A program made the position numbers and the translations under genes. A stretch of 64,000 bases of DNA. Origin: Nelumbo lutea. Taxonomy: Eukaryota; Streptophyta; Magnoliopsida; Proteales; Nelumbonaceae. The notes under the pieces were generated by a model. It searched no databases. It worked only from the letters and a program-made list of their open reading frames with translations, and was not told where the DNA came from. Location: NCBI GenBank assembly GCA_022828595.1, contig JAKGHH010000006.1:17480499-17544498 (forward strand), written 5' to 3'. Of the stretch, positions 56,427-64,000 are shown one piece after another (position 1 is the stretch's first letter; every line of letters begins with the position of its first letter).

Positions 56427-58377
56427 TGAAGGGATAGGAAATCCATCACATGGATGCCCAAAGATGGAGGAATAAGGGGATAAATTTCAAAAAATTTTTC
56501 TCTCCCTTCAACTAGGAATTGAATTCCCTATTTAGAAGATCATATTGTCAAGGATCATTCTTGAACCATAAAATAAACCAAATCTGAACCAAAAGGAGTA
56601 GGGAGAGTTAATACCTAATACAGAAAAATGTATCTCCCAGTGGAGGTGTTCACGCCCAAGGAAGGATCCAAAATCTACTCCTACTGAAGATGGCACAGTG
56701 CAGGGTGGAGCAGAATCAACAGTGTTCTTCCAAAAGAACTTGACCCTTCTCAAGAATCACCTGGACAGCTTGTGAATACAACTCCCACCAATCTTTTCTC
56801 CAAAAGATTGGTATTAAGATCCAATCTTCATATCTCCCAAGAACTGGAGATCGAACTGCTATTGGCGGCGGCTGCAGGAAGGAGTCGGCAAGAGAGTATT
56901 TGCAGGGTGCAGATTCTCTCTTCTTGTGATCTCAGCTCTGAAGACAAGAATCTCTGTATTGCTTGCTTGTTTAAAGGCTGCCACCCCCTCTTCCTTTTAT
57001 AGACTTAAAAAGGGATAAGTTCCTAATCCCATTAGGAGTTGCTAACCCAAATCATATTTGGATTAGAAGTCCTTTTAAGTGATAGGGGTAATCCTTATCT
57101 TATCTGTAGATTAGATCAGCCACCTCCTAATCTAACTAGGAGGTTGCCAGATCTAAATATTATTTAGATCTTGGACTCTCTAAGTGGATAGGGTGTGGGC
57201 CCAATCCTATCAGCTGATCCATCTCAGAATTCGCCCCTTAAGTGACTAATCAAATTAGCCCAGTTCAAAATAGGCTTAAGACCCATTTAAGGTTATGTAT
57301 TCATTTATCCTTCCAAACTGCTGCCCAGTTGGGCTTCCTTGTATGGTGTGGGACCCAAACATTGATCTACACATCAGCCACATGGGTTCAGCCCAGCCTT
57401 TGTTACAAGGCCTGGCCGAATACACTGTTATGGATAGTGCACCCCCTGAAACCCATCAGATGGGCTCTATGGTCCCAACACTTACCCTAAGTGGTCCCTG
57501 GGCCAAGCCACCTTGTAACACCTAGGGACTGTAGGCAAATGCAAGATTAGCCCATCAGGTATTATCCTCAATGGTCTTACACTTAACCTCTCAGCTCATA
57601 ATGATCATACACTGCCCGACAAGAGAGGACCTCTCCCTCAGCTGCAAGGAACAATGTTGCACTCTCTGCTTGTATGGATCCCGGGACAAAACATTTTACA
57701 AATCATTTTGAAACCATAATATATATACTTTTATATCTCATATAAAATATATTTTGCAAAACAAATCTAAACGATTGAAATCTATTGCCGGCAGTCTTGG
57801 TTTCCAACAGTGAGAGTGCATCCCCGATCATTACCTTTGTCCGACAAAGGGGCTGATCCTGTCACTATGATCACCCACTCAGATGAATTCTCAGACTGTC
57901 CCACCATACTCTGGTTTTGACCCCCGCTAAGGATCTCACTGATTGGTACATCAAAAATAGCCCAATCTGACACCTAGTGCAGTATCATAATCGAGTCTAG
58001 GGGTCGGGTGTAACTTTCCAGTTTTGCCCATCAATCTCCAAGGTCCAAAGCAATACTGCAAATTTGGTCCAGTTCAATGATTCAATTAATCCTACACTGC
58101 ATGTGCCTAGGGTCTCACCCCGGTAGTTGAGACAAGCCACCCCAACCGACTTGGTGGCACAAAAGTGTCAGCCTTGTTAGGATAGGTCTCCCCAGACTAA
58201 CCCACTGGCTGTGAATATTCTAAACTAACACGAGTCTCATTAAGTGTCCAGTTTAAGGGTATTACACAGAAACATACCAAGGGAACATGAATCAAATATG
58301 CACTTTTATTCATTTACAATAAACTCATAAAGTACATCATTTTGATTGAAGCTAAGGGCATACAAAACTATCTAATA
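56427..58377 (-). repeat. C1-i 3' LTR
   Basis: Plus-strand TGAAGGGATAGGAAATCC to AACTATCTAATA. The first base pair in element orientation reads TA instead of TG, a single transition at the LTR start. It is otherwise collinear with the 5' LTR at 60476-62415. Confidence 0.92.
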
Positions 58378-58390
58378 GCTCCCACTTGCA

Positions 58391-59900
58391 CTTAGGTTCA
58401 ATCAAGTAATAGCCAGAGTCCCATGCTTTCCACGTGTTTCTCAAACACTTTCTGTGATAGTGGCTTTGTCAATGGTTCTGCAACATTTTCCGCTAACGCT
58501 ACCTTCTAAATCAGGACATCCCCTCTACCAACAATCTCCCTCAATACGTGGTACTTCCTCTCGATGTGCTTCAACTTCGAGTCGGCTCGTGGCTCCTTAG
58601 CCTGAGCAATAGCTCCATTGTTGTCACACAACAATGGGATGGGTGATGTGCTGGACGGAACTACTCCCAACTCGTGAACAAATTTCTTCATCCACACGGC
58701 TTCTTTGGCAGCCTCGCTTGTGGAAATGTACTCGGCTTCGGTCGTGGAGTCTCTAGTGGACCCCTGTTTGATGCTTTTCCAGCAAACAGTACACGATCCT
58801 ATCATGAAAACATATCCAGATGTAGACTTTCTATCATCTGGATCCGACTGGAAATCAGCATCTGTATACCCTTGGATCTGTAATGAATTACCATCGAATA
58901 CTAGACAAAACTCTTTTGTCCTTCGAAGGTACTTAAGTATGTTTTTCACAGTAGTCCAGTACTCCTACCCTGTGTTGGCTTGAAATCTGCTTACTACACT
59001 CACTGCCTGAACAATGTCTGGGCGAGTGCACAGCATGGCATACATGATGCTCCCTACGGTAGAGGCATAGGGAACGTCTTTCATGTCATCAATCTCCTCA
59101 GAAGTCTTGGGAGACATCTTCTTGGAGAGAGTGACTCCATGCCTGAAAGGAACATTTCCTTTCTTGGAGTTTTCCATGCTGTATCTTTTGACTATTTTGT
59201 CAATGTAGGCAGATTGGGATAATCCTATTATCCGCTTCGATCTATCTCTATAGAGTCGAAGACCCAGTATATAGGAGGCTTCTCCAAAATCTTTCATGGA
59301 GAATTGTTGTGAAAGCCATACTTTCTCCGTAGTCAACATTCCTACATCATTCCCTATGAGTAGAATGTCATCTACATACAGAACCAAGAAGGTAACCTTA
59401 TCTCCACTATACTTCCTGTAAACACAGGGTTCATCCAGATTCTGCTCAAAGTCAAATGATTTGACTGCAGTGTCAAAACGGATGTTCCAACTTCTAGAAG
59501 CTTGCTTAAGTCTATAAATGGATATATTGAGTTTACATACCATGTTTTCCTGACCTGCAGCAATGAAACCTTGCAGCTGCTGCATATAGATATCTTCAAT
59601 AAGATCTCCATTCAGGAATGTAGTTTTGACATCCATCTGCCAAATCACATAATCATGATATGCTGCTGCAGGTAGCAAGATCCTAATGGATTTAAGCATG
59701 GCCACAGGCAAAAAGGTTTCCTCATAATTGATGCCCTCTTTCTGAGTGTATCCTTTCGCCACCAGACGAGCTTTGAAGGTCTCAACCCTACCATCGGGGC
59801 CCTTCTTCCTCTTGTAAATCCATTTGCAACCGATTGCTTTTACCCCGCAGGGTGGATCTAGTAGAGTCCAGACGAGCTTTGAAGGTCTCAACCCTACCAT
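58391..59900 (-). pseudogene. C1-i RT-RNase H
   Basis: RT at 58965-59900 is one uninterrupted 311-codon frame: GCKWIYKRKKGPDG, FKARLVAKGYTQKEGINYEE, WQMDVKTTFLNGDL, IYRLKQASRSWNIRF, then LVLYVDDILLIGND (near 59340-59380, catalytic YVDD intact). It ends SRFQANTG and TAG at 58965. RNase H (58506-58949) follows in frame beyond the stop: ILKYLRRTKEFCLVFDG, YTDADFQSDPDDRKSTSGYV, STTEAEYISTSEAAKEAVWM. A further TAG at about 58503 precedes the C-terminal region. The N-terminal part of RT and everything before it are deleted. It is the best-preserved Copia RT in the window. Confidence 0.92.
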
Positions 59901-60475
59901 CAGGGTCTAGGGTTTGATCTTTAATTAAATCTTTAATTCAAGAAAATAATCTGAAATTCAATAACTGATATAAGAAAATCAGGAATCAGTTAATCAAGGC
60001 TGTTCGCACAATCCATCCTGCAAAATAGAGGTTAGATCATAGATTGAAGTTTCATAAACTGCAAATCGCAGAAGCGAATGTCCCATCTGCGAAATCTCCT
60101 TCCTGCGCCGCCATCTTTGATCCAAGAATAAAAAAAAAGAAATTCTATTTCTATTAATAATTACATCAGATCGAATGCCTATACATTGAGTCTAAAAATA
60201 AAAAAAAATTATTTACAGACCAAATGTAATAAATAAATTCAAGAAACTGCAAATCTTGCAGTTCTCCCTGCGCAAATCAAGAATTGGATCTCCTTTTGTA
60301 AAAACAGCCCATAAATTAAGAAAATTATAAAGAACTATTCTAAATAATTATAAGATTTATATAAAAATAATTTCAGATTATTTGCCCATCAATTTTGGGA
60401 ACAGATTTCCCAAAACCCATATCTGCGCAAATACGGTTACTCAGTTCAAGATTTGAACCATGGCTTGGATACCAC
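59901..60475 (-). other. C1-i leader with degenerate primer site
   Basis: It matches the primer-proximal C1 leader (7486-8550, 32795-33875). The primer site at 60461-60474 reads TGGTATCCAAGCC instead of TGGTATCAGAGCC, two changes from the initiator-tRNA complement. Near 59871-59902 it carries a copy of coding sequence from 59766-59795. Confidence 0.8.
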
Positions 60476-62415
60476 TGAAGGGATAGGAAATCCATCACAT
60501 GGACGCCCAAAGATTGCGGAATAAGGGGGTGAATTTCAAAAAAAATTTCTCTCCCTTCAACTGGGAATCGAATTCCCTATTTAGAAAATCATATTTTCAA
60601 GGATCATTCTTGAACCATAAACTGAACCAGATCTGAACCAAAAGGAGTAGGGAGAGATAATACCTGATACAGAGAAGTAGTATCTCCCAATGGAAGTGTT
60701 CACGCCCAAGGAAGGATCCAAAATCTGCTCCCACAAAAGATGGCGCAGTGCAGGGTGGAGCAAAATCAGCAGTGTTCTTCCAAAAGAATTTGACCCTTCT
60801 CAAGAATCACCTGGACAGCTTGTGAGTACAACTCCCAAAAGATTGGTATCAAGATCCAATCTTGATATCTCCCAAGAATTGGAGATCAAACTACTGTAGG
60901 TGGCGGCTGCAGAAAGGAGGTGGCAAGAGAGTATTTGTAGGGTGCAGATTCTCTCTTCTTGTGATCTCAGCTCTGAAGACAAGAATCTCTGTATTGCTTG
61001 CTTGTTTAAAGGCTGTCGCCCCCTCTTCCTTTTATAGACTTAAAAAGGGATCAGCTCCTAATCCCATTAGGAGTAGCTAACCCAAATCATATTTGGATTA
61101 GAAGTCCCTATAAGTGATAAGGGATAATCCTTATCTTATTAGTAAATTAGATCAGCCATCTCCTAATCTAACTAGGTGGTTGTCAGATCTAAATTTTATT
61201 TAGATCTTGGACTCTCTAAGTGGATAGGGTGTGGGCCCAATCCTATCAACTGATCCATCTCAGAATTCGCCCCTTAAGTGACTAATCAAATTAGCCCAGT
61301 TCAAAATGGGCTTAAGGACCATTTAAGGTTATGTATTCATTTATCCTTCCAAACTGTTACCCAGTTGAGCTTTCTTGTATGGTGTGGGACCCAAACATTG
61401 ATCTACACATCTGACACATGGGTTCAGCCCAACCTTTGTTACAAGGCCTGGTCGAATACACTGTTATGGACAGTGCACCCCCTGAAACCCATTAGATGGG
61501 CTCTATGGGCCCAACACTTACCCTAAGTGGTCCCTGGGCCAAGCCACCTTGTAACACCCAGGGACTATAGGCAAATGCAAGATTAGCCCATCAGGTATTA
61601 TCCTCAATGGTCTTACACTTAACCTCTCAGCTCATAATGATCATACACTGCCCGACAAGAGAGGACCTCTCCCTCAGCTGCAAGGAACAATGTTGCACTC
61701 TCTGCTTGTATGGATCCCGGGACTTAAAACATTTTACAAATCATTTTGAAACCATAATATATATACTTTTATATCTCATATAAAATATATTTTGCAAAAC
61801 AAATCTCAACGATTGAAATTTGTTGCCGGCAGTCTTGGTTTTCAACAGTGAGAGTGCATCCCTGATCATTACCTTTGTCCGACAAAGGGGCTGATCCTGT
61901 CACTATGATCACCCACTCAGATGAATTCTCAGACTGTCCCACCATACTCTGGTTTTGACCCCCGCTAAGGATCTCACTGATTGGTACATCAAAAACAGCC
62001 CAATCTGACACCTAGTGCAATATCATAATCGAGTCTAGGGGTCGGGTGTAACTTTCCAGTTTTGCCCATCAATCTCCAAGGTCCAAAGCAATACTGGAAA
62101 TTTGGTCCAGTTCAATGATTCAATTAATCCTACACTGCATGTGCCTAGGGTCTCACCCCGGTAGTTGAGACAAGCCACCCCAACCGACTTGGTGGCACCA
62201 AAGTGTCAGCCTTGTTAGGATAGGTCTCCCCAGACTGACCCACTGGCTGTGATCATTCTAAACTAACACGAGTCTCATTAAGTGTCTAGTTTAAGGGTAT
62301 TACACAGAAACATACCAAGGGAACATGAATCAAATATGCACTTTTATTCATTTACAATAAACTCATAAAGTACATCATTTTGATTGAAGCTAAGGGCATA
62401 CCAAACTGTCTAACA
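60476..62415 (-). repeat. C1-i 5' LTR (1940 bp)
   Basis: Plus-strand TGAAGGGATAGGAAATCC to AACTGTCTAACA, bounded by the primer site and by GGTGA. It is nearly identical to 56427-58377. ORFs such as 61769-62011 also occur in other LTR copies and are not genes. Confidence 0.93.
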
Positions 62416-64000
62416 GGTGATCATAGTGACAGGATCAGCCCCTTTGTTGGACAACGGTAATGATCGAGGATGCACTCTCACTAATGGAAACCAAGACTGC
62501 CGGCAGCCAATTTCAATCGTTGAGATTTGTTTTGCAAAATATATTTTATATGAGATATAAAAGTATATACATTATGGTTTTGAAATGATTTGCAAAAGGT
62601 TTTAATTTCCGAGATCCATATAAGTAGAGAAAGCAAAATTGTTCCTTGCAGCCGAGGGAGAGGTCCTCTCTTTGTCGGGCAGTGTATGAACATTATGGGT
62701 TGAGAGGTTGAGTGTAAGACCATTGAGGAAAATACCTGATGGGTTAATCTTGCATCTACCCACAGTCCCCGGGTGTTACAAGGTGGCTTGGCATAGGGAC
62801 CACTTTGGGTAAGTGTTGGGCCCATAAAGCCCATCTGATGGGTTTCAGGGGGTGCACTGTCCATAATAGTGTATTCAGTCAGGCCTTGTAACAAAGGCTG
62901 GGCCATACCCATGTGGCTGATTTGTAGATCAATGTTTGGGTCCCACACCATACAAGGAAGCCCAACTGGGTAGCAGATTGGAAGGCTAAATGAATACATA
63001 ACCTTAAATGGGCCTTATGCCCATTTAGAACTGGGCTAATTTGATTAGTCACTTAAGGGGCGAATTCTGAGATGGATCAGCTGATAGGATTGGGCCCAGA
63101 CCCTATCCACTTAGAGAGTCTAAGATCTAAATGAGATTTAGATCTGCAAACCTCCTAATTAGATTAGGAGATGGCTGATCTAATCTGCAGATAAGATAAG
63201 GGTTATCCCTTATCACTTAAAGGGACTTCTAATCCAAATATGATTTGGGTTAGCAACTCCTAATGGGATTAGGAACTGATCCCTTTAAGTCTATAAAAGG
63301 AAGAGGGGTGGCAGTCTTTAGACATGCAATGCAATGCAATGCAATCCACAGATCCTTGTCTTCAGATCTAAGATTAGTAGAAGAGAGAATTCTGCACCCT
63401 ACAAATACTCTCTTGCCACCTCCTTCCTGCAGCCGCCGCCTACAGCAGTTCGATCTCCAGTTCTTGGGAGAAATCAAGATTTGATCTTGATACCAATCTT
63501 TTGGAGAAAAAATTGGTGGGAGTTCTATTCACACGCCCTCTAGTTGATTCTTGCAAATGGTCAAGTTCTTTTGGAAGAGCACTGCTGATTCTGCTCCACC
63601 CTGCACTGTGCCTTCTTCTGTGGGAGCAGATTTTGGATCCTTCCTTGGGCGTGAACACCTCCATTGGGAGATACTACTTCTATATATCAGGTATTATCCC
63701 TCCCTACTCCTTTTGGTTCAGATCTGGTTCAGTTTATGGTTAAAGAATGATCCTTGAAAATACGATTTTCTAAATAGGGAATTCGACTCCCAGTTGAAGG
63801 GAGAGAAAATTTTTTGAAATTCATCCCCTTATTCCGCAATCTTTGGGCGTCCATGTGATGGATTTCCTATCCCTTCAGTACAAATACTATTTTTAATCAT
63901 AAACAAATCTTCTGGAATTGTTTCTGCCGATCAGTCAAGAACGAACACATTCACAACAACAAACACTAATTGAGGTAAGTCTCAGCTTCGTTGCTGAATT

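Larger units (their letters stand above)
56422..62420 (-). mobile_element. C1-i: internally deleted Copia element with both LTRs and GGTGA duplication
   Basis: The element is 56427-62415 (5989 bp): 3' LTR 56427-58377, polypurine tract 58378-58390, interior to 60475, 5' LTR 60476-62415, GGTGA on both sides. The two LTRs differ only at scattered bases, so this is one of the younger insertions. The interior (about 2.1 kb) keeps the leader start and RT-RNase H but lacks gag, protease and integrase. The deletion junction at about 59905 bears a 32-bp direct repeat. It would need proteins from a complete relative to transpose. Confidence 0.95.
55915..63882 (+). mobile_element. C1-h: Copia solo LTR (GTACA duplication) split by C1-i
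   Basis: The LTR consists of 55920-56426 and 62421-63877 (about 1.96 kb without the insert). It begins TGTTAGGCAG, ends CCTATCCCTTCA, and is flanked by GTACA at 55915-55919 and 63878-63882. The halves join without loss at GGTGA. It has no own internal region, so it is a solo LTR that later received C1-i in the opposite orientation. From 63883 to the window end only non-coding sequence is seen. Confidence 0.95.

Noticed and set aside
57782..57973. Recurring small ORF (MSDWA...SEIL...) on the antisense of several LTRs (15339-15524, 57782-57973, 61769-62011, 6081-6272)
   Set aside because: It recurs because the C1 LTR recurs. The frame is broken in several copies, has no domain, and lies in non-coding LTR sequence.

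Overview
This window is nuclear DNA from a flowering plant, most likely a dicot. The species cannot be named from the sequence. The evidence is plant Ty1/Copia and Ty3/Gypsy retrotransposons, a plant-type initiator-tRNA-Met primer site (TGGTATCAGAGC), a tRNA-Asp primer site, a hAT-type MITE and plant-only SAUR (small auxin up RNA) genes. There are no prokaryotic signals, and no rRNA, tRNA or CRISPR features.

Layout. 1-12019: decayed copies of one large-LTR Copia family (called C1 here; LTR about 1.9-1.97 kb), partly head to head, with a Gypsy solo LTR (family G1) inside one Copia LTR. 12020-13538: remnant of a second, RE1-like Copia family (C2). 13688-16070: a truncated C1 copy between 110-bp host direct repeats. 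16167-16746: a SAUR gene and its promoter. 16747-20621: unassigned sequence with two diverged copies of an unknown repeat and possible LINE debris. 20622-37022: a deep nest. A C2 element (ATCAC duplication, non-canonical TA...CT LTR ends) is split by a C1 element (CCACC duplication), which is itself split by a G1 Gypsy element, and a hAT MITE sits in the C2 3' LTR. 37625-40373 and about 51020-55185: two arms of an inverted duplication, each with a SAUR gene. They are separated by a 10.6-kb spacer of Gypsy (family G2) and C1 debris. Arm B alone carries a C1 solo LTR. 55248-55463: a 5'-truncated SAUR. 55915-63882: a C1 solo LTR (GTACA duplication) split by an inverted, internally deleted C1 element (GGTGA duplication).

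Host gene content is therefore only a small SAUR group: one apparently intact gene (38334-38642), one with an altered C-terminal tail (54348-54653), one with a frameshifted tail (16167-16463) and one fragment. SAUR proteins are short auxin-induced growth regulators. The three with promoters share a TATA box about 140-150 bp, and a conserved block about 250-300 bp, upstream of the ATG. Everything else is retrotransposon sequence, almost all coding-dead. Many of its stops are CAG-to-TAG changes, as expected from deamination of methylated CHG sites.

I found no new multi-gene system. The most informative points are the SAUR inverted duplication with a filled and an empty insertion site, the duplication-bounded nest, the TA...CT LTRs, the palindrome-rich Gypsy leader, and the deletion-derivative C1 element that retains two LTRs and a target duplication.
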